Shown: positions 1-8,572 of the stretch, in pieces | How the letters are laid out: each line of letters begins with the position of its first letter | Numbering within the stretch: position 1 is the first letter of the stretch | From: [Clostridium] scindens ATCC 35704 | GTDB lineage: Bacteria > Bacillota > Clostridia > Lachnospirales > Lachnospiraceae | DNA length: 64,000 nucleotides | Assembly: GCF_004295125.1 (NCBI RefSeq) | Contig: NZ_CP036170.1 | Location: forward strand, 1,057,501 to 1,121,500 | Reading direction: 5' to 3' | Notes under the pieces: generated by a model | Database searches by the model: none | Told to the model about the DNA's origin: nothing | What the model saw: the letters and a program-made list of their open reading frames with translations, nothing else | Translations under genes and position numbers: made by a program

Positions 1-512
1 AAAGAGCAATTGATGTATTTGAGTTAATCAAGCGGACCAAATTGATTCCTATTCCCCCAAAACTGGACGGATGGTATCATCTATATCAGAAAGCACCAGA
101 CACCGTGTATGTTTCTAAAGCTTCAATTCAGTCATTTTTAGAATTGGACTACCTTCAATTTACCGCAGCAATCGATTTTTTGTTTCCTGATGCTATGTTT
201 TCCACTGAACATGGCGTTAAAGGCGAAGAATATGACAATGTTGTCTTTGTTATCAGCAAAGGGTGGAATCTATATCAGTTTGAAACCTATGCACCGATGA
301 TAACAGGACACTCTGATGTTCCCGAAGGAAAGCAAGCTTCTTATGAAAGAAACAGAAATCTATTTTATGTGTGTTGCTCAAGACCCAAAAAGAGATTGTT
401 TTTCTTTGTGTCGGTTCCAGTAGATACAGTGTTCAGAGCTTTTCTTACTAAACTGGTTGGAGCTGATAATATCTATACCTATAGCCAATATCTTGAAACA
501 GATCTGAAATAA
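1..512 (+). CDS. UvrD/Rep-like helicase, C-terminal fragment
   Basis: The reading frame is open from the left edge (frame 3) to a TAA at 510-512, so the true start lies outside the window. About 169 residues are visible. HGVKGEEYDNVVF matches helicase motif V, and RNLFYVCCSRPKKRL matches motif VI of superfamily 1 UvrD/PcrA helicases, with the C-terminal tail after it. Such proteins unwind DNA with ATP. Stand-alone short versions occur in repair and as partners of OLD-type nucleases in defence loci such as Gabija, but the N-terminus and upstream gene are not visible, so the role is undecided. An inverted repeat follows the stop. Confidence 0.75.
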   Translation, partial: RAIDVFELIKRTKLIPIPPKLDGWYHLYQKAPDTVYVSKASIQSFLELDYLQFTAAIDFLFPDAMFSTEHGVKGEEYDNVVFVISKGWNLYQFETYAPMITGHSDVPEGKQASYERNRNLFYVCCSRPKKRLFFFVSVPVDTVFRAFLTKLVGADNIYTYSQYLETDLK

Positions 513-524
513 TCAACACGAAAT

Positions 525-626
525 AGCGCCCATCGATCATTTCTGACGACCGGCGGGCGCTGCCATTTATATTGAATTATATTAGCGTCGGGAGTTCCCA
601 GCCATATGGGGTTAGTTACTCCCGAC
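525..626. repeat. two strong inverted repeats after the helicase gene
   Basis: AGCGCCC (525-531) pairs with GGGCGCT (555-561), and GTCGGGAGT (587-595) pairs perfectly with ACTCCCGAC (618-626). The second contains an inner CCCA/TGGG stem. Neither has a good T-run, so simple Rho-independent termination is not proven. They could stabilise the helicase mRNA or mark an old element boundary. No gene is visible from 513 to 779. Confidence 0.45.
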
Positions 627-725
627 CGAACAATGTTATAAAATCAAGATACAAATATTTCTTTAAATTTGTCTAATAATTATCAACTACATAACTAATG
701 ATGGTACCGAATTATTATATTTCAA

Positions 726-770
726 ATCACAAAGCAGGGGGGAGATTGTTCTCACACCCTGCTTTGTGAT
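726..770 (-). terminator. terminator of sigma-like gene, copy 1
   Basis: ATCACAAAGCAGGG (726-739) and CCCTGCTTTGTGAT (757-770) form a perfect 14-bp stem just downstream of the minus-strand stop codon at 780. An A/T-rich stretch follows on the minus strand. The second copy of the locus keeps a shorter version at about 11115-11150. Confidence 0.6.
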
Positions 771-779
771 TATCATAAA

Positions 780-1208
780 TTATTCAAAGATCTTTTTTAC
801 CTTTTCTTTCAGCCTGTCCATACGTCTGTAAACCGCCTTTTCGGTAATCTGCAGATACCTGGCGATTTCATGGGTGCTATACCCCTGGATCTTCATCAGA
901 ACAATCTGAAGGGTAAGCCTGTCCACTGTGATCAGTACATGATACAATTCCTGATTCTCAATATGATCCAAAAAATCCTGTACTGTTTTCGGTTCCGGCT
1001 GATCTGTGGATGCTGCTACGGTATCAAGGTATGTACCTGTTTCCTGCACACGCTCATAATAGCGTCTGTCTGAATTAAATGCCTGACGGTCATAAAGACG
1101 GATTGCTTCAATCGTATCTTCAGAAACACCGCTGTCTCTTAAAATCTTTTCTTCTTTCTCTTTCCAGAGCTTCCATTTGCGCTCTGTTTTTCCATGGTTA
1201 TATGCCAT
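780..1208 (-). CDS. sigma-70-like HTH protein, copy 1
   Basis: A 142-residue protein with a C-terminal sigma-70 region 4-type helix-turn-helix (YSTHEIARYLQITEKAVYRRMDRL pattern, about residues 108-131) and a charged N-terminus (HGKTERKWKLWKEKEEK). Small proteins of this kind are common on clostridial conjugative elements and probably act as element-specific sigma factors or regulators. I chose ATG 1208, which has GGAGG eight bases upstream; a longer frame from 1319 runs through non-coding leader. A near-identical paralogue (six differences by eye) lies at 11164-11592. A 9-bp stem-loop abuts the ribosome binding site. Confidence 0.8.
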   Translation of the reverse strand: MAYNHGKTERKWKLWKEKEEKILRDSGVSEDTIEAIRLYDRQAFNSDRRYYERVQETGTYLDTVAASTDQPEPKTVQDFLDHIENQELYHVLITVDRLTLQIVLMKIQGYSTHEIARYLQITEKAVYRRMDRLKEKVKKIFE

Positions 1209-1218
1209 TTTCCTACCT

Positions 1219-1249
1219 CCAATCTGATTTGTTTGAACATTCAGATTGG
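1219..1249 (-). promoter_or_regulatory. leader hairpin touching the RBS of the sigma-like gene
   Basis: On the minus strand CCAATCTGA pairs with TCAGATTGG, and the last bases of the stem enter the GGAGG ribosome binding site of the downstream gene. The same hairpin is conserved at 11604-11634 before the second copy. Translation control by RBS sequestration is an inference. Confidence 0.45.
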
Positions 1250-1316
1250 AAAGGGCGGAGAACGGCAGCCGATACCAGAAGAAGGCTTGTCCTTTTTCCC
1301 GACAAATATCGACAAA

Positions 1317-1349
1317 CAAAAAACCGCAAAGGCTGTTAAACCTTTGCGG
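1317..1349 (-). terminator. Rho-independent terminator upstream of sigma-like gene
   Basis: On the minus strand CCGCAAAGG, an 8-base loop and CCTTTGCGG are followed by a TTTTTT run. It would stop transcription coming from the repressor side before the sigma-like gene, so that gene needs its own promoter between this site and 1208. Confidence 0.75.
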
Positions 1350-1614
1350 CAGTGAGAAAAATAAGAGCTATGTTGTAGAACTAAAACTTCTACATTAGGG
1401 GCGTGAGAGTGCCACCAACAGCAGAAGATTTTTTTGAGAGGCTATCCTCATTCCTGTATGAAATTATGTAGGTAATTGCTGCTTTGGATAAGCAGCGGGG
1501 CAGCTGAAGCAGACCAGCACATAAAAATAGTGTCTTCGACACTTCAACTCCCCTGCCCCTCAATCATGAGGGATAGGGGTTTCTTTTTGCTTCATTTTGC
1601 TTCATAATGGTCTT

Positions 1615-2796
1615 ATGAATATCTTACAAAAAATTTTTATCGAACATTATGAAGAAATGATTTATCTTCAACATCCTCGTGATGCTATTGTTGAGAATGT
1701 AGAAAAAATGATTCATTGTGGCGATCCATCTTATGGTGGCGCCATGTATATTTGTCCCAATTGTGGTAATTTCAAATTTACTGCTTTTCGTTGTCATTCT
1801 CGCTTCTGTCCAACTTGTGGTAACATGTATTCCATTGACAGAACTACTGCTATGTCTTTTAAGATTATTGATGTACAACATCGGCATTGTGTTTTTACCA
1901 TTGATGATTCTTTGCGGCCTTTTTTTCTTAAAGACCGTTCTCTTCTTAACTGCCTTTTTTCGGCAGTCAACAGCGTGATTTCTCGTATGTTCCATAAAGA
2001 AAATAAATCTGAATTATTTACTCCTGGATTTATTTGCGTCCTTCATACCTTTGGCAGAGATTTAAAATGGAATCCTCACATTCACTGCCTTGTTTCTGAA
2101 GGTGGTGTTGGTAATACTCTTTCCTGGCGACACTTCAAACATTTTAACTATCATTTTTTACGTGATGCGTTCCAAACTGCTCTTTTAAATGAACTCCATC
2201 AAAAAATAGGTCCAGCTTTCAAAAAAGTAAAATCTGCTATCTATGCAAAAGATAAAAATGGTTTTTATGTTCGCGCCATGCCTAACAAGTGTAATCCTTC
2301 TCAGGTTATCAAATATATCGGTCGTTATCTTGGCAGACCTGTTATTGCTACTTCTCGCATTGATTCTTACGATGGTGATTTTGTCACCTTCCATTACAAC
2401 CGTCATGAAGACAATAAACTTATTACAGAAACTGTTCCTGTTTTGGAATTCATTGACCGCTTAACACAACACATCCCTGAAAAACATTTTAAAATGATTC
2501 GCTATTATGGTATTTACGCTCGTCACCGTAATTCTGACAATTTTTTACGAAAAGCCATTTCCAGAGAAAAACATAACTTTTTTCTTTCACTCAATAGGTG
2601 GCGTGATTCAATCTTACATTCTTTTGGTTACGATCCTTTAAAATGTCCGAACTGTGGAAAAACCATGCTATTTTTAGAACTATATTTTAATCATAATCCT
2701 GTTCCTTTGCATGAATTATACGAAAAGGCTATGCAAAAACATAGATGTCGTTCGCCTGCCTCGTTTTCATATCTTCCAAAACCTCTTTTCTCATGA
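1615..2796 (+). CDS. IS91-family transposase
   Basis: A protein of about 393 residues. The N-terminus is a zinc-binding domain with CPNCGNFKF and CHSRFCPTCGN cysteine pairs (about residues 44-72). It is followed by a Y2-transposase core containing HTFGRDLKWNPHIHCLV (the HUH metal-binding motif) and a YIGRYLGRP segment. A second CPNCGK zinc knuckle is near the C-terminus. This enzyme nicks and transposes single strands by a rolling-circle route. ATG 1615 is preferred to the in-frame TTG at 1597. Length is normal for the family, with no internal stop, so it looks intact. Confidence 0.9.
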   Translation: MNILQKIFIEHYEEMIYLQHPRDAIVENVEKMIHCGDPSYGGAMYICPNCGNFKFTAFRCHSRFCPTCGNMYSIDRTTAMSFKIIDVQHRHCVFTIDDSLRPFFLKDRSLLNCLFSAVNSVISRMFHKENKSELFTPGFICVLHTFGRDLKWNPHIHCLVSEGGVGNTLSWRHFKHFNYHFLRDAFQTALLNELHQKIGPAFKKVKSAIYAKDKNGFYVRAMPNKCNPSQVIKYIGRYLGRPVIATSRIDSYDGDFVTFHYNRHEDNKLITETVPVLEFIDRLTQHIPEKHFKMIRYYGIYARHRNSDNFLRKAISREKHNFFLSLNRWRDSILHSFGYDPLKCPNCGKTMLFLELYFNHNPVPLHELYEKAMQKHRCRSPASFSYLPKPLFS

Positions 2797-2831
2797 TAAA
2801 CTCAATATATCTTAAGAACGGAGGCCACACT

Positions 2832-3026
2832 ATGAAACGTATAACAGAAGCAGAACTCGCAAAGGAACTAAGGGAACAGTACATTAAAAATCCACCAGAA
2901 GGTATGACTTCTAAAGAAGTCCATGACATGAGTGACGACGAACTTCTGGATATGGATTATTTCTTACATGAATTTGATAACCTTGATGATGACGATTTTG
3001 GTGAAGAGGGCTTTTACATCTTTTAA
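2832..3026 (+). CDS. small acidic protein of the IS91-type element
   Basis: A 64-residue, strongly acidic protein (a DDDDF run near the C-terminus) starting at ATG 2832 with CGGAGG nine bases upstream. It lies 35 bp after the transposase inside the element and shares its orientation. I do not recognise a domain. An accessory or host-interaction role in transposition is possible but unproven. A hairpin (gcccgctt/gagcgggc at about 3048-3066) with a T-rich tail follows as a likely terminator. Confidence 0.55.
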   Translation: MKRITEAELAKELREQYIKNPPEGMTSKEVHDMSDDELLDMDYFLHEFDNLDDDDFGEEGFYIF

Positions 3027-3112
3027 TCCAAACCGTCTGATTCACTATGCCCGCTTTTGAGCGGGCTATTTTAGTCCCCAAGTTCTCCGAAAGGAGAACT
3101 TTCCTATAAAGT

Positions 3113-3149
3113 AAAAAATCCCTCCAAACCCAAAACGGGTTCAGAGGGA
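3113..3149 (-). terminator. terminator of the transporter-repressor operon
   Basis: On the minus strand TCCCTC..AACCCG TTTT CGGGTT..GAGGGA forms a two-part stem followed by TTTTTT. It sits about 50 bp after the DtxR-type gene stop. An identical copy stands at 11909-11943 after the pseudogene. Confidence 0.85.
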
Positions 3150-3198
3150 AGATGTGTAATCAGGCATGATGAATCCGCCCACCGAAACACCGTTTTTT

Positions 3199-3618
3199 TT
3201 ATTCGGCGGGCTTATCCTTTATCGCTTTTGACAGGGCAGAAATCTCGTTTTTCTGATTTCTAAAGGCGGCTTCTTTCAACCGTTCAAAACTTTCATTACT
3301 GATTACATGTTCTATCCGGCAGGCATCGACTTCTGCAGTTTCAGGATCAACACCTGCTGCGATAAGCTGTTCCGTAAAGAAGCAATGACGTTCATAAATC
3401 TTTTCGGCAACCTCCCGGCCCACATCGGTCAAATGGAGAAGGTGATCTTCTTCCATCGTAAGAAATCCGCCGTCTTTCAGGGTGTTGACCGCCACACAAA
3501 CGCTCGGTTTTGACACTCCCATGTGCCGGGCAACATCTACGGAGCGTACCATGCCAAGTTTCTTATGGAGAACAAGGATGGTTTCCAGATAGTCCTCCCC
3601 AGACGCATGAAGTTTCAT
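3199..3618 (-). CDS. DtxR/MntR-family metal-dependent repressor
   Basis: A 139-residue protein with an N-terminal winged helix (EDYLETILVLHKKLG..RSVDVARHMGVSKPSVCVAVNTL, residues 8-48). The family dimerisation/metal segment follows (VDACRIEHVISNESFERL, about residues 101-118). It lacks the C-terminal SH3 domain of DtxR/IdeR, so its size is that of MntR or SirR. Such proteins bind Fe(II) or Mn(II) and repress uptake genes when metal is plentiful. It is the last gene of the operon, 12 bp after the second ABC transporter, and probably acts on the palindrome at 9958-9977, giving autoregulation. Which metal it senses cannot be read here. Confidence 0.85.
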   Translation of the reverse strand: MKLHASGEDYLETILVLHKKLGMVRSVDVARHMGVSKPSVCVAVNTLKDGGFLTMEEDHLLHLTDVGREVAEKIYERHCFFTEQLIAAGVDPETAEVDACRIEHVISNESFERLKEAAFRNQKNEISALSKAIKDKPAE

Positions 3619-3630
3619 TAAGACCTCCCA

Positions 3631-5340
3631 TCAAACTGATAATTTTTGCTCCGCGTTCCACATAGCAGTATATTTCCCGCCTTTAGCCAGTAATTCGTCG
3701 TGAGTACCAGCTTCAGCAATTTTTCCTTCAGATACCACAAGAATTTGATCTGCGTTTTTGACGATGGAAAGGGTATGAGCAATCATTACCACAGTCTTTT
3801 TCTTTTTCAGCAGATTAGCGATGGCCTGCTTTACTGCCAGCTCGTTCTCAATGTCAAGGGACGCTGTTGCTTCATCCAAAAGCAGGATCGGGCTGTTTTT
3901 CAAGATAGCACGGGCTATTGAAATTCGCTGACGCTCACCACCAGAAAGAAGGTTTCCGTTCTCACCGGTTGGCGTATCGTATCCCCTTTCCAGCTTGCGA
4001 ATAAAACCGTCACAGTTTGCCTCCCGGCAGACGGCCTCGATTTCCTCGTCCGTGGCATTGGGACGGGCGTGCCGGATATTGTCCCGGATGGTATCGTCAA
4101 AGAGAAATACATCTTGATCTACCATAGAGATTTGTTCCAACACACGCTCTGCGGCTACATGGTTGATCGGTTTGCCGCCGATTGAAATGGTTCCTCCATT
4201 TGCCTCATAGTATTTTGCAATCAGGTTCAAAATCGTAGATTTGCCGGAGCCGGAGTCCCCGACAATGGCAGTCAGCTTTTGGTCGGGGACTGAGAAGGTC
4301 GCGTGTTTCAGCACTGGCTCGCCGGGAACATACGAAAAGTTCACATTGTCGAAGGTGATTTCATGGGTAACTGTTTGAAGCGGTTCCATACTGCCGGTTT
4401 CCTCTGGTTCGTTCATCACACCCAGGATTTTGTTTTTGGAAATCATCAGGTTCTTATAGCTGGTGAGGTCTACAAAAATCGAGTTCGCCAGTTTTGCACA
4501 GAACAGGGGCAGCATACAGATCAAAAGGAAGTCTACCGTGTTCAATGTCCCGTCAGCCCAGGGCGCATAAGCCGTCCAGATAACCAGTGGGCAGGACAAC
4601 CAACTCAAAATACCAAATCCAGCTCCGATAGGCAGCACCTTTGCTTCATATACAAAACTGATCCGGCAGAACTCCTGCATGGCGTTGATAACGGTTTTAT
4701 TCTTCATACCGCCTATGCCATAGGCCCGGAAGGTCTGAATGCCAGAAACATACTCCACAATGCTGCTGACATTTTCCGCGCATATATCGTTCTTTTCTTT
4801 TCCATATTTCCGCACCATGCGGAAAGAAAGCCACAAGCCAGGGATTAAGAGAAGGTCGGCAATCAGCAGGATAATCCCAGCCGGAACATAGATGGTCATA
4901 ACAAAGACGATCAGCATCAATGACAGCGAAAAACTCTTTGCCAAATCCCCAATCTTATGGGTTAGGATTTTTTCATAGTTGTTTACATCGCTTGTGATAG
5001 TGTTAATGTAATCGCCGGTCTGTCCTTGGGTAAACTGGGAAAGCGGAATGCACTTCAAATGGTCGCCCATAAAAAGCCGGATATTCTTGCTGACCTCTGC
5101 GCCGCCAATCTGCGCTTTGGTATAGCCGTAGCTGTAAATCAGGATACGGAAAAGAAAAACCAACGCAATTATGCTGGTCAGAACCAGGACACGGTTCATG
5201 TCAAATTGCCCCGACCACAAAAACTGCATAACAGAGTAAAGCAGCATGAACAAGCTGCCGGAGAGAAGCCCTTCCAGAACAGTTCCGACAACGCCAACAT
5301 AGAAATTGCGGTTCTTCTTCAATACATCATGCTCACTCAT
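3631..5340 (-). CDS. ABC transporter half, permease fused to ATPase (second of pair)
   Basis: A 569-residue exporter-fold half transporter. About six membrane helices occupy residues 20-300 and a nucleotide-binding domain follows: Walker A VGDSGSGKST, signature LSGGERQRISIARAIL, Walker B ILLLDEATASLD. ATG 5340 was chosen because GGAGG lies eight bases upstream; the longer frame lacks an RBS and overlaps the preceding gene. It overlaps that gene by 8 bp (ATGAGTGA), implying coupled translation. With its neighbour it forms a heterodimer of the YbtP/YbtQ or IrtA/IrtB kind, which import ferric siderophores despite the exporter fold. The substrate is inferred from context. Confidence 0.85.
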   Translation of the reverse strand: MSEHDVLKKNRNFYVGVVGTVLEGLLSGSLFMLLYSVMQFLWSGQFDMNRVLVLTSIIALVFLFRILIYSYGYTKAQIGGAEVSKNIRLFMGDHLKCIPLSQFTQGQTGDYINTITSDVNNYEKILTHKIGDLAKSFSLSLMLIVFVMTIYVPAGIILLIADLLLIPGLWLSFRMVRKYGKEKNDICAENVSSIVEYVSGIQTFRAYGIGGMKNKTVINAMQEFCRISFVYEAKVLPIGAGFGILSWLSCPLVIWTAYAPWADGTLNTVDFLLICMLPLFCAKLANSIFVDLTSYKNLMISKNKILGVMNEPEETGSMEPLQTVTHEITFDNVNFSYVPGEPVLKHATFSVPDQKLTAIVGDSGSGKSTILNLIAKYYEANGGTISIGGKPINHVAAERVLEQISMVDQDVFLFDDTIRDNIRHARPNATDEEIEAVCREANCDGFIRKLERGYDTPTGENGNLLSGGERQRISIARAILKNSPILLLDEATASLDIENELAVKQAIANLLKKKKTVVMIAHTLSIVKNADQILVVSEGKIAEAGTHDELLAKGGKYTAMWNAEQKLSV

Positions 5341-7096
5341 GCGGCTCGCCTCCTTCCAACTGATAAGTAATATTCCGGGCTGTTTCGTAGTCCTCCCACG
5401 CTTTTCGGTAATAGGCGTTGTTCTTTCTGACTTCCACATGGGTGCCAACACTGGTAATCGTATGATTTTCCACCACAGCCACCCGGTTGCACATTTTCAA
5501 GGCACTCAAACGGTGTGCTACCACAATGACCGTTTTGCCCTTGCATAGATTTTGAATGGCCTTATCAATCTCCATCTGATTTTCCGGGTCAGAGGCGCTT
5601 GTAGCTTCATCTAAGATTAAGATAGGGGCATTTTTCAAAATAGCCCTTGCAATCGCAATCCGCTGTTTTTCACCGCCGGAGAAACGGGAACCGAAACTGC
5701 CTACCTTCGTATCATATCCATCTGGCAAAGACATGATGAAATCATCAATCTGTGCCTCTTTTGCGGCTGCCCGCACTTCTTCCAAAGTAGCGTTGCTACC
5801 CATACGGATGTTTTCCAGCACACTGTCACGGGTGAGAAAAGTCTTTTGGAACACAATGGCTACATTTTTCAGAATGGTATCGTAGTCAAGCTCCTTGACA
5901 TTTTTTCCGCCAATAAGCACCTCGCCTTCCTGCACATCATAGAACCGGGAGATCAGTTCAATCACTGTGCTTTTACCAGCACCAGATTGTCCTACAAGCG
6001 CCATGCGTTCCCCGTCATTGATTTTGAGATTGACGCCTTGCAGTACATCGGTCTTGCCGTCATAGGAAAACCAAACATTCCTAAGCTCAATATCGTGATT
6101 TTGAGGAAAGTCTGTTCCACCTTCATAGATTGGAATATCCAGTATTTCTTTAGTCTTAGTAACAGCGTTCAGTACATTTGCGAAATTTGTTCCTAATTCC
6201 TGCAAAGGTCGGATTTCTGTCAGATACATAGAGCCGACATAAACAAACAGTAGGAACGCACTGGCTGCCAGTGTGCCTTTCAAGAAAAACATTCCGCCTA
6301 TCGGAACCATCAGCAACATTCCACACTCAATAATAACGACAAACGCTGCATACGGTGGCCCCATACGCCGTGAGGTTTCATTCCACATGGCATTTTCCTC
6401 TTGGATCGCACCCGAAAACTTCTGGAATGACTTGCTCCCCATGTTATAGGCTTTAATCAGTTTCATTCCGCTGATATATTCAATCATAACGGAGTTCAAT
6501 GTAGTAATGGAGCGGTTGGCTCGTTCCATTAGAGCATCTGTGTTGCGGAACATCATCCCCATTACCAGTACGGCCAAAACCAGCGGAACAAGGGAGATCA
6601 AAGCCAGCGGAACATTGACTGTTACCAGATAAATAAAAATAACAACCGGCCCGACCAGATAGCAAACAAGGTCTGGAAGGTTATGGGCCAGGAACAGCTC
6701 CAACTTTTCAATATCTTCATTCAGAACCGTTTTAATATCTCCTGTGCGCCGTTCATTCAAGGCACCCAAAGGCGCTCTCGCCATGTGTTCCGCCACCATA
6801 CAGCGCACTTTGAACAGTGCGCCGTATGCGCCTTTATGAGCTGCCACACCGGAACAGCCAAACAGTGCAAAACGCAGGGTGACAGCAGCGGCAATCATTG
6901 CCACAGTCTGCACCACAAGTTCTTTTGTGCAGGCATTGTTGATTGTGGCGTCCATCAGCCTGTAAATCCCAATATACGGAACAATAATACAAAGGCCGCT
7001 GCACATGGACAGCAGGATTGCCAGAAACAGCCAGAACTTCTGGACTCCAGCCCAATGGAGCAGCAATGCTACTCTATTTTCCTTTTTCTGCTTCAT
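5333..7096 (-). CDS. ABC transporter half, permease fused to ATPase (first of pair)
   Basis: A 587-residue half transporter. Membrane segments occupy residues 15-310 (AGVQKFWLFLAILLSMCSG at the first). The ATPase domain has Walker A VGQSGAGKST, signature FSGGEKQRIAIARAIL and Walker B ILILDEATSASD. It starts four bases after the double ECF ATPase and overlaps the next ABC gene by 8 bp. Both ATP sites of the pair look catalytically complete. A drug exporter is the alternative reading, but the ECF module, DtxR-type repressor and AraC regulator favour metal-complex uptake. Confidence 0.85.
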   Translation of the reverse strand: MKQKKENRVALLLHWAGVQKFWLFLAILLSMCSGLCIIVPYIGIYRLMDATINNACTKELVVQTVAMIAAAVTLRFALFGCSGVAAHKGAYGALFKVRCMVAEHMARAPLGALNERRTGDIKTVLNEDIEKLELFLAHNLPDLVCYLVGPVVIFIYLVTVNVPLALISLVPLVLAVLVMGMMFRNTDALMERANRSITTLNSVMIEYISGMKLIKAYNMGSKSFQKFSGAIQEENAMWNETSRRMGPPYAAFVVIIECGMLLMVPIGGMFFLKGTLAASAFLLFVYVGSMYLTEIRPLQELGTNFANVLNAVTKTKEILDIPIYEGGTDFPQNHDIELRNVWFSYDGKTDVLQGVNLKINDGERMALVGQSGAGKSTVIELISRFYDVQEGEVLIGGKNVKELDYDTILKNVAIVFQKTFLTRDSVLENIRMGSNATLEEVRAAAKEAQIDDFIMSLPDGYDTKVGSFGSRFSGGEKQRIAIARAILKNAPILILDEATSASDPENQMEIDKAIQNLCKGKTVIVVAHRLSALKMCNRVAVVENHTITSVGTHVEVRKNNAYYRKAWEDYETARNITYQLEGGEPHE

Positions 7097-7099
7097 AGA

Positions 7100-8572
7100 C
7101 TACCTCTCCTTTCCATCTGAAACAGAGAACAGCTCTCTCAATTTCGGGAGGGCATCCATTGTAACTGGTACATCATCGGGCATTTCGCCCTCGTCAAAAT
7201 GCAAAACACGGGAGCAGGTGCGGCAGACAAATTCAAAATCATGGGTGACAACGAAAATAATCTTTCCCATATCGGACAACCGGCGGATCAGCCCTGCTAC
7301 CTGCGTCATGCTGTCAAAATCCAGGCCGCTGGTCGGTTCATCGAATACCAACAGGTCTTTCCCACAAACCATACTGACGGCTACCGCCACCCGTTGTTTT
7401 TGGCCGCCGGAAAGTGTGTTTGGATGGCGTTTTCGGTGTGGGCTAAGCCCCAATTCCTCCAAAGTCGCATTTACCAGCGTTTGATCTGGATTGCGGATGC
7501 CAAAGGAACACTCTGCCTCTACACTATCAGCAAAAAGCTCATAATTTACATCCTGCATAACCATATAAGAGCGTTTCAGCCTTGCCTTGCGCTCCATCGG
7601 CTTGCCTTCCCACAGGAATTGCCCCTCGAAGTCTTTATGAAGCCCGCAGAGGGCGCGGGAAAATGTAGTCTTTCCGGCTCCGTTATGGCCGACCACGCCA
7701 ATAACTTCACCCTTTCCTGCGGATAGGCCAATATCATGCAAAATGGTTCGCTTCTTGTAACGGAGCGTCACATTCCGCAGTTCCAATACCGGGGTAGTGG
7801 CAAGCAAGTGGGTTTTGGGTGGAAACACCGCCCACAGATTGACTGCCCGCAGGCCCATGTGTTCACGCTCTTGTTCCGATAGCTGTCGAAATTTCTCCGG
7901 AGTATAAATCCCTTTGATTTCTCCTTTTTCCAGATAAACAATCCTGTCGGCCAGTTCCATCAGGTAGTACAGCCGGTGTTCCGCTATCAAAACCGTTTTT
8001 CCTTGTTTTTTTATCAGCCGCAAATGTTCCCTCAACTCCTGAATGGAAGTCATATCCAGATTGGAGGACGGTTCATCCAGCAAATAAATCTGCGGGTTCA
8101 TGGCATAAACAGAAGCAAAGGCGATTTTCTGCTTTTCACCGCCGGACAGCTCAAAAATGTTCCTGTTCCGCAGTTTTTGAATACGCAGATCTTCGGCTGC
8201 CTCTTTTACTCGCTTTATCAGCTCTTGTGGAGGACGGGTCTCGTTCTCAATGCCAAAGGCAATCTCGCTGTCTGTGTCCACATTGAAAAACTGTGTCCGT
8301 GGATTTTGGAAAACGGAGCCGACCTTAGCAGCAATTTGGTACATGGGGAGGCTGCTGATTTCATGACCGTCTACCAGCACACGGCCATGGAATTCTCCTT
8401 GGTAAAACTGAGGGATCAATCCATTTACCAGCCTTGTGATCGTTGTCTTTCCGCACCCGCTGCGGCCACAAAACAGGACACATTCTCCTTCCGAAATTTT
8501 CAGATTAATTTCATGCAGCCCGTCATGTTCCTGCCCCGTGTAGGAAAACGATACATTTTCAAACTCGATCAA
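7100..8572 (-). CDS. ECF transporter ATPase with two ABC domains
   Basis: About 490 residues with two complete nucleotide-binding domains in tandem. The first has Walker A CGRSGCGKTT and signature LSGGEKQKIA; the second has Walker A VGHNGAGKTT and signature LSGGQKQRVAVA. It powers the energy-coupling-factor importer with EcfT and the S-component next door, as in YkoD/CbiO-type fused A-components. I prefer TTG 8572, which overlaps the EcfT stop codon as TTGA and has GGGGAGG eight bases upstream, over GTG 8596. Confidence 0.85.
   Translation of the reverse strand: MIEFENVSFSYTGQEHDGLHEINLKISEGECVLFCGRSGCGKTTITRLVNGLIPQFYQGEFHGRVLVDGHEISSLPMYQIAAKVGSVFQNPRTQFFNVDTDSEIAFGIENETRPPQELIKRVKEAAEDLRIQKLRNRNIFELSGGEKQKIAFASVYAMNPQIYLLDEPSSNLDMTSIQELREHLRLIKKQGKTVLIAEHRLYYLMELADRIVYLEKGEIKGIYTPEKFRQLSEQEREHMGLRAVNLWAVFPPKTHLLATTPVLELRNVTLRYKKRTILHDIGLSAGKGEVIGVVGHNGAGKTTFSRALCGLHKDFEGQFLWEGKPMERKARLKRSYMVMQDVNYELFADSVEAECSFGIRNPDQTLVNATLEELGLSPHRKRHPNTLSGGQKQRVAVAVSMVCGKDLLVFDEPTSGLDFDSMTQVAGLIRRLSDMGKIIFVVTHDFEFVCRTCSRVLHFDEGEMPDDVPVTMDALPKLRELFSVSDGKER

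Larger units (their letters stand above)
720..1520. repeat. direct repeat R1, left part (sigma-like gene and leader)
   Basis: This segment matches 11105-11904 closely. It carries the sigma-like gene, its leader hairpin, the upstream terminator and about 170 bp of non-coding spacer. The match resumes at 3112-3618 (terminator plus repressor gene) after an IS91-type insertion, so R1 and R2 are about 1.3-kb direct repeats. They flank the ABC/ECF/AraC block. From 1350 to 1520 I see no gene, only spacer shared with R2. Confidence 0.8.
1521..3116 (+). mobile_element. IS91-family insertion element, about 1.6 kb
   Basis: Compared with the homologous segment at about 11905, the sequence between agcaca (ending about 1521) and aaaatccctcc (from about 3113) is an insertion. 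It contains a Y1/Y2-type transposase and a small downstream gene, and is AT-rich. There are no evident terminal inverted repeats, as expected for rolling-circle IS91-type elements, which insert next to a short tetramer (CAAG or GAAC in IS91). The empty site reads CACAAGAAAA, which includes CAAG. Boundaries are good to a few bases. Confidence 0.75.
3112..3618. repeat. direct repeat R1, right part (repressor gene)
   Basis: This stretch continues repeat R1 beyond the IS91-type insertion and matches 11909-12294. Here the repressor gene is intact; in the second copy it is truncated and frameshifted. Confidence 0.8.

Noticed and set aside
5341-5451. Extended N-terminus of the second ABC half-transporter (start 5451)
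   Set aside because: The extension overlaps the preceding gene and has no RBS, whereas ATG 5340 has a good GGAGG box.
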